From Thermoguttaceae bacterium (GTDB taxonomy: Bacteria; Planctomycetota; Planctomycetia; Pirellulales; Thermoguttaceae): a stretch of DNA of 54,047 bases. Every line of letters begins with the position of its first letter. Position 1 is the stretch's first letter. The position numbers and the translations under genes were made by a program. The notes beneath the pieces were generated by a model. The model was not told the origin of the DNA, made no database searches, and saw only the letters and a program-made list of their open reading frames with translations. Location of the stretch: assembly GCA_017405595.1 (NCBI GenBank), contig JAFRAC010000008.1:1-54047 (forward strand), written 5' to 3'. Positions 43,630 to 52,900 of this stretch are shown piece by piece.

Positions 43630-43655
43630 CGCGGGAACAGCGAAGCGCTTTCCCG
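43630..43655 (+). repeat. GCGGGAA palindromic repeat
   Basis: Imperfect palindrome GCGGGAACAGC-GAAGCGCTTTCCCGC. Further copies: 44812-44837 (identical), 53740-53765, 36705-36730 and, inverted, about 17342-17366. All are intergenic. Confidence 0.75.
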
Positions 43656-43671
43656 CACCGGCGAACCGGAA

Positions 43672-44376
43672 TCACCGCGCGCTGTTCAGAAAGAGGCTTG
43701 CCAGAAAGAGGGGGACTATTGCCCGGCGAAAGAAGGGTTCCGCGTCGAGCCGGTTCCCTTCCCCGCGTTCGGCTTTCCGGAACACCGCGCCCAATTTCAG
43801 GAGCGCGTCCCGGCCGAACACCAACAGCCCCGGCGCGTCTTTATCGAGCCAGAAGGGGGAATAGGAGGGGAAATCGGCGTAATTCCCGCGCAGCGAGGTC
43901 ACGATGTACTCCTGGCCGCTGACCTCATACTGCTGATCGTAAAGGATCGCCCGGGTCGAAAGAAGCGCTTCGCGGCGCGCCGATTTGAGCGGTTCGGCGA
44001 GAAGATAGAGGACCGGTTCGGGAAAATCGTGGTATTCGAGATGCCAGACGGTTCCCATTCCGGTCACGAAAAGGGTATGTTCCGCGTAATGTTCGGCCGG
44101 CAGCCCGGCGGGTTTCGGTCCGGAAGAGAACGCCGCCGCAAACGCCGCCGCCGCGGCCTGTTCGGCATCGGCGGGGTTATCGGAGGAACCGCCCCCCTGC
44201 GGGGCGTACGCATCGGCGAAAACTTTTTCGATATGCGCCGCCAATTCGGCATATTCCGGTCTGGCGCCGGTCGCGATCTTAAAAACCACCGGCGCCGCCT
44301 GTCCCTCGACCGGCTGCGAAAACTCCTGATAGAGGTACAGATCGTCATAAAAAACGCGGATCGGGTTCGGGGACAT
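43672..44376 (-). CDS. Uncharacterised 234-residue protein
   Basis: No family recognised and no signal peptide or membrane segment. Features: N-terminal block PIRVFYDDLYLYQEFSQP, an Ala-rich helical stretch at about 70-88, then a mixed alpha/beta region with LFVTGMGTVWHLEYHD and EYIVTSLRGNYADFPSYSPFWLDKD. The last 20 residues are hydrophobic/basic. Codon use matches its neighbours, which supports a real gene. Probably cytoplasmic; possibly lineage-specific. The ATG lacks a clear ribosome site. Confidence 0.68.
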   Translation of the reverse strand: MSPNPIRVFYDDLYLYQEFSQPVEGQAAPVVFKIATGARPEYAELAAHIEKVFADAYAPQGGGSSDNPADAEQAAAAAFAAAFSSGPKPAGLPAEHYAEHTLFVTGMGTVWHLEYHDFPEPVLYLLAEPLKSARREALLSTRAILYDQQYEVSGQEYIVTSLRGNYADFPSYSPFWLDKDAPGLLVFGRDALLKLGAVFRKAERGEGNRLDAEPFFRRAIVPLFLASLFLNSAR

Positions 44377-44465
44377 CGGGCGCCTTCGGGTTAGCGGGTT
44401 AACGGTGAAATCTTCCTCATTCTATCCGCTTCCAAACGGTTTGCCAAGAAGCGGAAGCCCCGGCC

Positions 44466-44786
44466 CTAAAAATCACCGTCGTCATATTCATCGTCGTACT
44501 CATCGTCGTACTCGTAGTCGTCTTCATCATCCTCGTCTTCGCCGGATTCGCGGTTGCGGAGAATGTCGGCAACTTTGAGGACGATCGTCAGTACGACAAT
44601 CGCGGCGAGAAACACATAGGCGGGCTTTCTGGCCCAGAAGAAGTTGATCAGGAAAAAGAAGAAGGGAACCAGGCAGGCGGCCGGAGTTTCGAGCCTTTCC
44701 AGGAAAGAAATGTAACGCCGCAGCGCTTCGGCGAAAAAGAATCCCGCCAGAAGCGCCAGCGCCATCGAAATACAAAAGGAAACCAT
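44466..44786 (-). CDS. Small membrane protein with an Asp/Tyr-rich acidic tail
   Basis: 106 residues from ATG 44786, chosen for the GGAGGAG site eight bases ahead. Two or three hydrophobic segments (about 2-20, 33-52 and 55-75) are followed by an almost purely acidic tail, with EDEDDEDDYEYDD and repeated DDEY units to the end. The tail is likely cytoplasmic or exposed and could bind cations or basic proteins. No family recognised. The repeated tail codons make this a slippage-prone sequence. Confidence 0.75.
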   Translation of the reverse strand: MVSFCISMALALLAGFFFAEALRRYISFLERLETPAACLVPFFFFLINFFWARKPAYVFLAAIVVLTIVLKVADILRNRESGEDEDDEDDYEYDDEYDDEYDDGDF

Positions 44787-44811
44787 CGCTTGACTCCTCC
44801 GGCGCGGCAAC

Positions 44812-44837
44812 GCGGGAACAGCGAAGCGCTTTCCCGC
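44812..44837 (+). repeat. GCGGGAA palindromic repeat
   Basis: Same 26-base sequence as at 43630-43655, directly upstream of a double-hairpin repeat copy, as also seen at 53740-53765. Confidence 0.75.
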
Positions 44838-45015
44838 GCGCTCAACCCCAAGCTCCGCCGCTCAACAGCCGATCAGCGTGGTGCGCGAAAGGGAGCCCCC
44901 ACTCTTTAAGTGGGGGGGGACCCTCGCGCTTACGGCAAGCTGAAACACACCCTCACCAAACCCCCACTCTTCAAGTGGGGGTATTCGGTCCGATACAACC
45001 GGAAACTCTCAATAC
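44838..45015 (+). repeat. Double-hairpin repeat, copy 2
   Basis: CTCAACCCCAAGCTCCGCCG and CTCAACAGCC, then hairpin 1 CCCCCACT / AGTGGGGG (44896-44903 with 44909-44916). The spacer has AAGCTGAAACACACCCTCAC; hairpin 2 is CCCCCACT / AGTGGGGG (44961-44968 with 44974-44981), then TATTCGGTCCGATACAACCG. It parallels 53785-53965 over nearly 180 bases. It lies at the 3' end of the kinase operon. Confidence 0.8.
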
Positions 45016-45045
45016 GGCCCGCGCGCTCACCCCCAGGCTCCCCCG

Positions 45046-46932
45046 CTACTCCTCTCCGAAAACCTCGGCGGCCCAGGGGCGGTTGCTGTAGAACTCTTTG
45101 AGCCCTTCCCGGATTTGGGCGGCGCGGCCGGGATCGGTTTCATCCAGAGAGTCGGCAACCGAAAGCATTTGCGCGACATGCTCCCGTTCGAGATGTTCGC
45201 GCGATTCGCAATCCTTTTCGAGCCACTCGATCTGCTTGCGCGCCAGGCGAATGCACTGCGCCGGCCTCGAATAGGGGGAATTTTCCTCGTCGACCGACGA
45301 GAAGATCATCAGAAACGCGCGGAACTTCCGGAGCCCCTCAATCGGATCCCGCTGGGTCACGGAATACGCTTCGATATAGGCCGACTCGATCAGGGAAAGC
45401 GAAGCCGACCGGCGGAACACGGACCGTTCCGCCTGCCGCGTCAGGAGGGTTTCGAGCGTCGCGAATTCAAGGTCGGCGTTCAGTTTCCGCACCTCGTCGG
45501 CGCGCGGGTCGTTCGGGTAATACGAAAGGAAATCGTCGAAATCGCTGTGCAGCGACCGGAGTTCGGCAAAGTAGTCCGCATCGTCTTTCCCCGACACCGC
45601 CTCCAGCCGCGACTCGATCCGCGAATAGATCTTATCCGCCGAAGGGCGGCGCAGCATCAGTCCCAGCACCACCGCCGCCAGAATCAGAACGCAGAGAAAC
45701 ACCATCGTGCGCAGCGAAAGGTACGGTGCGCGTTCCTGCGACGAGTACGGGTTAAACTCCTCTTCGGGCACCGTGGTGAACTCGGGCAGCGGCGCGGCGG
45801 GCGCGGGCCGTTTCGCGGCGCTTTCGGCGCCCGGTTCCTCTTCGGTCCATTCGAGGGAAAGGCTTCCGGAAGCCGTCTCGGCGGGCTTTTCGCCCAGCAC
45901 GCCGGTCGTAATCGTCCGGTCCGGATCGAGGTCGCCGCCGTCATCGCCGCCGGCCATCGTCTCATCCGCCGTTTCGGCCCCGGTCGCGCCCAGATGCACA
46001 CGGCTCGATGTCACACGTTCGCCGCCGTCCGAAAATTCGGCGGTTTCGGCATCCTCTTTCGCCGAACCGGCGGTCGGAAAGAACCGCGCCAGCCCCCCCG
46101 GCGCGGCGTGCGCTTCGAGAATCGACTCGAGCCGGCGCTGCACAATCTGCGCGTTCGGCGGCCGGCCGTTCGGGTCGAGGCTCAGCATCTCCAGCAGCAG
46201 GGTGTCAAGGTCGCGCGGCAGATCGGGCCGGCGGAGGCGCGCCGATTCGGGCGGCCCTTCCCGAAACCGCTTCAAAAGTTCGGGAAGCGTCTTTTTCTCG
46301 AGCGGGAACGGAGGCGACTCGGTCAGAATCGCGTAAAGGAGCGCGCCGAGCGAAAAGAGGTCCGACTTCGGCGTGATCGGGCCCGACGACGCCTGTTCGG
46401 GCGACATGTAATCGAGCGTGCCGATCACAGTATCGGCGGCTGTATAGCGATGGTCGCCGAACAGGTGCGCGATTCCGTAATCCGAAACTTTGATCTGGCC
46501 GGAAGTCGAAAGGAGAATGTTCGCCGGCTTAATGTCGCGGTGAATGATGCCGCGGTCGTGCGCGTGCCGAAGCGCCTGCGCGATATGCACGCCGATATGA
46601 ACCGACTCTTCCCACGTGAACCGCCGGTGCCGGCGGAGTTCCGCTTCGAGCGACGAGCCGTCGACATACTCCATCGCGAAATAGAGGTAGCCCTCGGCTT
46701 CGCCGAACCCGATCAGGCGCACAATGTTCTCGTGCCGCAGGCGGCGGAGCGTTTCGATTTCGGTCTCGAACCGGCCCCGGCGAACCGGGTCGCCGTCGGC
46801 CTGCGAAAGGAGCACCTTAAGGGCGACCGGGTGCGGAACCCCTTCATGCTCGGCAAGATAGACCGCGCCCATTCCTCCTTTGCCGAGGAGCTTCTTCAGT
46901 CGAAAAGGGCCAAGCTGTTCAGGAATGGGCAT
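45046..46932 (-). CDS. Transmembrane Ser/Thr protein kinase
   Basis: 628 residues. Kinase domain about 8-272: glycine loop GKGGMGAVY at 17-25, catalytic Lys39 (ALKVL), Glu58 in helix C, HRDIKPANIL with Asp133 at 131-140, metal-binding DYG (151-153) in place of DFG, and SPE at 177-179. A Glu/Ala/Pro-rich linker leads to one membrane helix at about 408-427. An exported domain of about 200 mostly helical residues follows, related in style to TPR/coiled-coil proteins. Typical PknB-type planctomycete kinase. Last gene of the ExbBD operon, starting 12 bp after exbD; it may phosphorylate or sense the ExbBD/TPR machine, which is inference. Confidence 0.94.
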   Translation of the reverse strand: MPIPEQLGPFRLKKLLGKGGMGAVYLAEHEGVPHPVALKVLLSQADGDPVRRGRFETEIETLRRLRHENIVRLIGFGEAEGYLYFAMEYVDGSSLEAELRRHRRFTWEESVHIGVHIAQALRHAHDRGIIHRDIKPANILLSTSGQIKVSDYGIAHLFGDHRYTAADTVIGTLDYMSPEQASSGPITPKSDLFSLGALLYAILTESPPFPLEKKTLPELLKRFREGPPESARLRRPDLPRDLDTLLLEMLSLDPNGRPPNAQIVQRRLESILEAHAAPGGLARFFPTAGSAKEDAETAEFSDGGERVTSSRVHLGATGAETADETMAGGDDGGDLDPDRTITTGVLGEKPAETASGSLSLEWTEEEPGAESAAKRPAPAAPLPEFTTVPEEEFNPYSSQERAPYLSLRTMVFLCVLILAAVVLGLMLRRPSADKIYSRIESRLEAVSGKDDADYFAELRSLHSDFDDFLSYYPNDPRADEVRKLNADLEFATLETLLTRQAERSVFRRSASLSLIESAYIEAYSVTQRDPIEGLRKFRAFLMIFSSVDEENSPYSRPAQCIRLARKQIEWLEKDCESREHLEREHVAQMLSVADSLDETDPGRAAQIREGLKEFYSNRPWAAEVFGEE

Positions 46933-46944
46933 CGGCGTGAAAAA

Positions 46945-47417
46945 CTATTTCGGCGGAGTGAACTTGATATTCTCAACAAGTTTGACAATCTGATTCTCGC
47001 CGTTGACATACCCCGAAACCGCGGTAATCGCGTCGATCAGATGGCCGTAATGCAGGTCGCCGTCGGCGGTGAACTCGGCCTCGGTTTTCGACGGGTCGCC
47101 GCCCCCCGCCGAAAGGTAATCGAACACCTCGCTGCGGAGCCGGTGCATATCGGTGCCGAGCGGAATCGAGCCGAACATGATGCCGGTCAGGTCGCCCGCC
47201 TCGTTCCCCCGCGGGTGATCTCGAGCGGAACCGTTTCGTCCATCGTTTCGGACGAAGGGGGCGCGTTAACCGGCATCTTGATATTGAAATCCCCTTCCAC
47301 GGCAGGGATCCGGAACGTGATAATGAAGAACGCCAGCAGATTGAACACGATGTCGATCATCGGGGTCATCGACAGTTTCGGCACTTCGGAAGAAACTTTC
47401 ACATCGCGAAGACTCAT
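46945..47417 (-). pseudogene. exbD: ExbD/TolR-family protein with a frameshift (second exbD)
   Basis: The N-terminal half is read from ATG 47417 (LSMTPMIDIVFNLLAFFII membrane segment, then PLEITRGG) and stops at about 47187. The rest continues in another frame from after the C5/G5 run at 47206-47210 (NEAGDLTGIMFGS to NIKFTPPK, stop 46945). Adding one G to the run gives a continuous protein of about 157 residues, the normal ExbD length. A sequencing or assembly error in the homopolymer, a true mutation, or programmed slippage could each explain it. ExbD subunits sit in the inner membrane with a periplasmic domain and use the proton-motive force with ExbB. It overlaps the first exbD by 4 bases (ATGA). 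Confidence 0.8.
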
Positions 47418-47926
47418 AGCGGCTGAAACCCTCCTTCATCTTCGGGCGAACCGGTAAACCCGCCGCCGCCGTGTTTGGCGCGGAGCGTATAGGTGATAAT
47501 GCCGACCGACTGGCACGCCTGAATCACGCGCTGCACAAACCCGACCGAAGCGTCGGCGTCGGCGCGGATGATCAGGGTGATGTCTTCGGGCCGGATTTCG
47601 CTCATCGTCTTTTTCAGGGTCAGCTCTTCGTTGAGCACCTCGACCAGCGGCCGCGATCCGGGCAGAACCGACGCCGGATCGAGCCAGCAGCGGGCCGACC
47701 CGAGATAGATGTTCTCGTCGGCGTCGACCTGAACCGTCATCGGGTCGCTCGGCGGCGTTTCGGGCGGCTGCGCCAGTTCGCTGTCGGGCAGATGCACCGC
47801 CTCGTTGCTTTCGGCCTGCGAGAAGTTGATGACCATGATGAAGAACGTCATCAGCAGAAAGACGATGTCGATCATCGGGGTCATGTTCGGCTCGAAAGCC
47901 TCGTTTTTCGGGGAAGCAATACGCAT
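47414..47926 (-). CDS. exbD: ExbD/TolR-family biopolymer transport protein
   Basis: 170 residues, one N-terminal membrane helix carrying the family motif NMTPMIDIVFLLMTFFIMV with the proton-path Asp at residue 19. A periplasmic domain (about 45-170) follows, with the IIRADADASVGFVQRVIQAC segment typical of ExbD. Partner of ExbB in a proton-driven motor. The Gly-rich end GGGGFTG is unusual but short. It lies 9 bp after exbB and overlaps the second exbD by 4 bases, so translation is coupled. Confidence 0.93.
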   Translation of the reverse strand: MRIASPKNEAFEPNMTPMIDIVFLLMTFFIMVINFSQAESNEAVHLPDSELAQPPETPPSDPMTVQVDADENIYLGSARCWLDPASVLPGSRPLVEVLNEELTLKKTMSEIRPEDITLIIRADADASVGFVQRVIQACQSVGIITYTLRAKHGGGGFTGSPEDEGGFQPL

Positions 47927-47935
47927 GGCCGGTCT

Positions 47936-48769
47936 CTACTTCTTATGGGTCACCGAAGAAAAGCGGCCGATGTAGTTGTCGCTGATAATCCCGATTTCGA
48001 GGATGAACCGCGCCAGCCGGTTTTTGATGATGTCGTAGATGGCCAGCGACGGCAGCGCGATCGTCAGCCCGATCATCGTGGTAAACAGCGCGGTGGCGAT
48101 CCCTTCGGCGAGCTTCTGCGGCGAAGGGGTCGCGCCGCCGGCGGCGATCACCTGGAACGAGGCGATCATCCCGACGACCGTGCCGAACAGCCCGACCATC
48201 GGCGCCAGGTTGCCGACCAGCGCCAGGTAGCCGATCTGATGTTCGAGTTTCATCGTCTCTTCCTGCCCGACATCCTGCATCGTCTGCACAGCCTTTTCGT
48301 AGCCGCTGGGCACCTTCGAAAGGCCGGCGGCCAGCACGCGGCCCAGCAGGGAATCGTTCTCTTTCGCGACCTGATACGCATCCTGGAACTTCTGGTTGTC
48401 CATCAGTTCGCCGAACTCAAGCACGAGCGATTCCGGAACCAGGTTCACACGCCGGATCGCCATCATGTTCATGACGATCAGCGCCACATCGACCAGCGAA
48501 AGGATGACGAAGACCGGGCCGAAAACCCAGCCGAGCGCGCGGAACATCCAGACGAGGTAATTCTCCTTTTTCTGCGTCTGGCCCTCGCCGGCGGCGCCGC
48601 TGTCGGCCGCCGCGTTTGCGGCGCCCGGATTCTCTTCGGCCGACGCCTGGGGCCCGCCCAGGAACGAGGTGTCGTCCTCGCTGCTGTCAAAGTCGATATC
48701 CTGCGCCGCCAGCGCGAGCGGAAACGCCAGGAAGAAAAAAAGAAACGCTAAGCGCAAATACCTGTTCAT
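47936..48769 (-). CDS. exbB: ExbB/TolQ/MotA-family proton channel protein
   Basis: 277 residues. A signal peptide (about 1-22) and an acidic/Ala-rich periplasmic segment (23-68) precede three membrane helices: about 70-95, 178-205 (NLAPMVGLFGTVVGMIASF) and 215-245 (GIATALFTTMIGLTIALPSLAIYD). The conserved Thr/Gly pattern of the proton channel is clear. The N-terminal extension is longer than in classical ExbB but common in the MotA/TolQ/ExbB family of Planctomycetota. Operon order after it is exbD, exbD and kinase; AAGGAAC precedes the ATG. No TonB or TolA is encoded nearby, so what the motor drives is unknown. Confidence 0.93.
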   Translation of the reverse strand: MNRYLRLAFLFFFLAFPLALAAQDIDFDSSEDDTSFLGGPQASAEENPGAANAAADSGAAGEGQTQKKENYLVWMFRALGWVFGPVFVILSLVDVALIVMNMMAIRRVNLVPESLVLEFGELMDNQKFQDAYQVAKENDSLLGRVLAAGLSKVPSGYEKAVQTMQDVGQEETMKLEHQIGYLALVGNLAPMVGLFGTVVGMIASFQVIAAGGATPSPQKLAEGIATALFTTMIGLTIALPSLAIYDIIKNRLARFILEIGIISDNYIGRFSSVTHKK

Positions 48770-48849
48770 GAAAGTGTTCCTTCGTCAAGGGGAAATATAA
48801 AACGGCTTTTCTTTCTTGTGTTTAAAGGGGGAACCGGTCCGCCGCGGCG

Positions 48850-49935
48850 CTAGTTGCTGAGCTTATAGCGGTCGCGCAGAATCGAAAGCGCTTCGGCGGC
48901 GCGGTCTTCGCGAAGCTGCTGTTTCCAAAGTTTCGCCAGATGCCGGAGCGCGGCGATATGTTCGGCACTCGCGGTCGAATAGAGCAGATCGACGTGCAGA
49001 TACGCCGTGATCGCCCCTTTCGGATCGCCGGCGCGTTCGGCGGCGTCGCCCATCGCGTTGTAGAGCGAAGCCTGCAGCTCGACATCGTCGGGATTCGACT
49101 TGTCGATCACCTCCTGAAAGAGGGCTTTCGACTTTTCGTTATCTTTGCGGAACGACGCGATTTTCGCCAGTCCGATCCGCGCGTAATCCTTCTGCCGGGC
49201 GACCCCCGGCGCGTCTTCGGCGGCGAGCACGTCGTTATACGCCTTTTCGGCGTCGTCGGTGTTCCCCTCTTCGAGGAGCAGGTTCGCCAGCGCGATGCTC
49301 CCCTCGACCTTGGTCCCGGCCCACGGCGCGTTCTGCAGGTTCTGATAGAACGTCTTGGCGTTCGACGTGTCTTCCATGGCGACCAGAATCCGGCCCAGAA
49401 GGCGGTTCGCCTCGTAATAGTGCCAGCTGTTGGCGTTGTTCCGCACGAAATCGTTCAGGCGCGCGCCCGCCTTGCGGAGCGTCATTTCGGGATGCCCCGA
49501 AAGGGCGAGCAGGCCCGACGCCTGCGCACGGTAAAAGTCGAGTTCGGCTTTCACCGGTTCAGACGCGGACTCGGCTTCGGCTTTCGGAATATCGGCGAGT
49601 TTCTGCAGCGCGTCCTCGTACTGGGCGGCGTCGATCGCCGAACGGGCGGTCTGCAGGTTGATCGGCTCCCCGTCGAAATGGGTCTCGATAATCCGGTTCG
49701 TCTCGATTTTGACGTCGAGCCCGGCCTTGTCTTTCAGGGTCAGCTCGTCGCGCGTGATTTTGGCGATGGTGCCCGCCTCGGTCGAATCGGCTTCGCCGTT
49801 ATACGGGTCGTCGGGATTCGAGACGATCACCGAATCGGCCAGCGCGGCCGTCGCGAAACACGCCAGCGCGAAACACGCCGCGTATTTCAGAAGGCCGGCG
49901 GGCCGAACGGAACAGAGTAAACGGAAAAATGTCAT
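48850..49935 (-). CDS. Exported TPR-type protein of the ExbBD operon
   Basis: 361 residues with a signal peptide (about 1-33, cut near ALA). A short beta domain (about 35-90; VSNPDDPYNGE, ITRDELTLKDKAGLDVKI, ETNRIIETHFDGEPI) resembles a small SH3-like barrel. TPR-type helical repeats then run to the end (EDALQKLADIPKAEAES, NTDDAEKAYNDVLAAED, GDPKGAITAYLHVDLL). Probably periplasmic and a binding partner of the ExbB/ExbD complex or of the large TPR protein whose stop it overlaps by 4 bases. No direct family name recognised. Confidence 0.87.
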   Translation of the reverse strand: MTFFRLLCSVRPAGLLKYAACFALACFATAALADSVIVSNPDDPYNGEADSTEAGTIAKITRDELTLKDKAGLDVKIETNRIIETHFDGEPINLQTARSAIDAAQYEDALQKLADIPKAEAESASEPVKAELDFYRAQASGLLALSGHPEMTLRKAGARLNDFVRNNANSWHYYEANRLLGRILVAMEDTSNAKTFYQNLQNAPWAGTKVEGSIALANLLLEEGNTDDAEKAYNDVLAAEDAPGVARQKDYARIGLAKIASFRKDNEKSKALFQEVIDKSNPDDVELQASLYNAMGDAAERAGDPKGAITAYLHVDLLYSTASAEHIAALRHLAKLWKQQLREDRAAEALSILRDRYKLSN

Positions 49936-52900
49936 TGCGCGGGCACCTCTTCCTGCGGCTGCTGCTCGAGATCCGGAAACCCTTCGCCGGACGTGTCCCC
50001 GGCGGTTTCGCGGAACGAGCGGAGGTAAGATTCTAATTTCTTATAGGTCACCGGCCCCCCCAGATCGGGATGCAGCCGATGGAGTTTTAACAGTTCGGTT
50101 TCGCCGCTCTTCGCCTGTTTGGCGCGTTCGGCCGGATCGCCGAGCCCGGCGATCCACCGCAGGCGGCATTCCATTTTATTGAGAACGGCGTCGTAGAACT
50201 TCTCCTTGAACTGCGCCGATTTGTCGATGTTCCGCGAAAGGAGCGCGATCAGGCGGTTCCACCCCCAGACCAGGTTCTTGCCGTTCGATTTGGGAACCGC
50301 CCCCTGAATGGCGCGGGCGTAGAGCGCGTGACTCTTCTTCCCCCACTCCTGAAGGATCATGACCGCGCCGGTCTGCAGTTCGAGGTTCGTCTCGTTCGTT
50401 TCGAGGATCGGAATCAGCGTCTTCACCGCGTCGCCGTAACGGCCCAGTTCGCGGAGCGATTCGCTCATCCTGAGCGTGGTCGCCACTTTCGCGTTCGGCG
50501 ACCCCGCCCATTCCGGCTCGGCGTTGATCCGCTTAAGAATCGTCTGATACGTCTTTCCCGCCTTCTTGAAATACTCGGCGGCGGCGGTCAGATCCTGGCT
50601 GTCGCCGGCGGCCTCTCCGGCGGGAGCGCCTTCACCGGCGGCACTTTCACCGCCCGCGGCCCCTTCGCCCGCGCCGGTTTCGGCGGCAAGCGGTTTCAGG
50701 CCGAGCCCGAAATTGAAGTAGGTGTCGGCCACCCAGCGGAGCGTCAGGTAGGTGTTCCCCTCTTTCCGCGCCGAGATCCGGTCGAGGAACCCTTCAAAGC
50801 CGCGCGTAATGCCGCGCAGCGCTTCGGTATTGCCGTTCTGCCGGAGCGTCTGGATCTGCTCCTGCAGCTGTTTGCCCAATTGCAGATAGACCAGCGTGAG
50901 CCGTTCCTCGCTGCCGACCCCCGTGTTCACGAAGAGTTCGAGGCAGTTCATCACCTTTTCGGCATGCTCGAAATCCTGGATGGCGACCAGCACGCGCAGC
51001 CCGAGCGTCAGTGCCGAAAGCTGGAACGGATCGCTCAGAGGCGAAGGGGGCAGAATCAGCCCCTGGGTCGCCGACTCGGATTTCCCGCTTTCCGCCTCGG
51101 CCGTTTCGGTTTCGGCCTCTTCGGCCCCAGCGTCCCCGCCCTCTTCCCCTTCGGCGGCTTCCGATTCGGCGGTCTCGTCCCCCGCCTCGCCGGCCTCCTC
51201 GCCGCCCGCCGCTTCATCGGCTTCGGCGGCGGCTTCCGCCTGTTCGGCCACACCGGCGAACCGGCGTTCGACCAGCGTGAGCGGGCCGATGTTCGGGTGC
51301 GAGAGCCACTGGTACGCCTCGTCGGCGCGGTCGAGCAGCAGGTCGATCTGCGCCAGCGAAAGGGCGGCGTTCACGGTCGGCAGATCGTCGCCGCGCCCGC
51401 CGTTGGTCTGTTCGAGTTTCTTGTTCAGCCCCGTCTCGAGCGAGGCGCGGGCGCTTTCGAGGAGATCCTGCAGCGTCTGGTCCGAAACCGAGCCGGGCTC
51501 CTCGTTCTTCTTATTGAGCAGTTCGATATACGAAGTCCAGAGCGACTGGCCGAACTGAATCGACGCGTCGGAATACGCGGGCGAGGTTTCGGGCACCGCG
51601 GCCAGATACTCTTTCGCTTTCGCGATATCGCCGGCGGTCACCGCGGTATCCATCTGCACGATCAGCGCTTCGCGCACGACCGGCAGCAGGCTGTCGCCCG
51701 AAAAGTTTTCGCCCCATTTCTGGACGACATACTCGGCGCGGCTCTGCACGTCCTGCTGAAGTTCGTCGAGCGCCTCGCCGCTTTCGCCGTTCTTCTTCGC
51801 TTCCCGAAACGCGCTTTTCGCCGCCAGAAGCGAGATTTCGGCGGCTTTCGGCGCAATGGCGCTTCCGCTGCGGCGATACAGAAGGAAATCGCCCAGAATT
51901 TCGGCGTCGAGCCACCGGCCGGTCATAAAGGCGAGCGTCGCCCACTGCAGGCGGAGCTTGTCGAGCTGGCCCGGCTCGGCGCTGTACCGCCCGGCGGTCT
52001 GGAACGCGGCGCGCAGCGCGCGGTCGACCGCCTTGGCGGTTACGGCCTTCTGCGCATCGGCTTTCGCCGTGGCGTCGGCGGTCAGCGCGTTCGCCGCGGC
52101 GGTATTCGATTCGGTAAAGTTCGTCCACGCGCGGTTCAGCCGTTCGACCGCCTCTTCGAACGAGGCGGGTTCCTCTTCACTGGCCGGATCGCCCCGCCCC
52201 TTAAAGATGGGGTTCGCCAGAAGCTTTTCGGCCTCGCCGCTGAACGGGCTCTTCTGCCGGTAGACGAAATCGAACCATTCATACGCCTGCTTATCGGGCT
52301 TTTTCATCAGGTTGAGCGCGTCGCGTTTCCGGTCGGTAAAGACGGTTTTCGCGGCCTCGGCGTATTTCTCTTTGCTGTTATTCTTGATCTCGTCGAGTTT
52401 CAGCACCGCCCGGCCCGCCAGAAGATGGATCTGGAGCCCTTCGGCGGTCACGTAGAAGACGGGGGGCAGCTCGTTGGCGTATTTCCACTGATAGAACGCG
52501 TCGAGCAGGCGGAACAGGTCGGCGGGATCACCCTTATCGATCACCGTCTGCCCGTAGAGCAGAATCGACTCGGTTTTAATGGCGTAAAGCGCCTTGTTCA
52601 TCGGCAGGGCGAGCAGCTCGTCGAGATACTCCGACGCGCTTTTGGTATCGCCGAGCGCCAGTGCGGCTTTCGCTTCCAAAAGCCGGGCCTTAAACCCGCC
52701 CGGATATTTGCTGTATTTCTCGTAAAGCGCCTCGAACGACTGCCGCGCCTGTTCGAGCCCCTCTTTCCGTTCGGCGGAACCCTCGGGATAAGTCTGCGAG
52801 AGTTTCATCGTATACTCGGCTTCCTTGATCCGGAGCCCGAGAAATTCGGCGTACACGATTTGAGCTTCGGGGGAATGTTTCGTCGCGTCGCTCTGCTGCA

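Larger units (their letters stand above)
43192..43671. other. Intergenic region with promoter and repeats
   Basis: The part next to the MFS gene holds its promoter. 43260-43480 is AT/GC-mixed with no recognised gene. 43481-43615 is a double-hairpin repeat and 43630-43655 a GCGGGAA palindrome. ORFs across this stretch do not look like genes. Confidence 0.5.
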
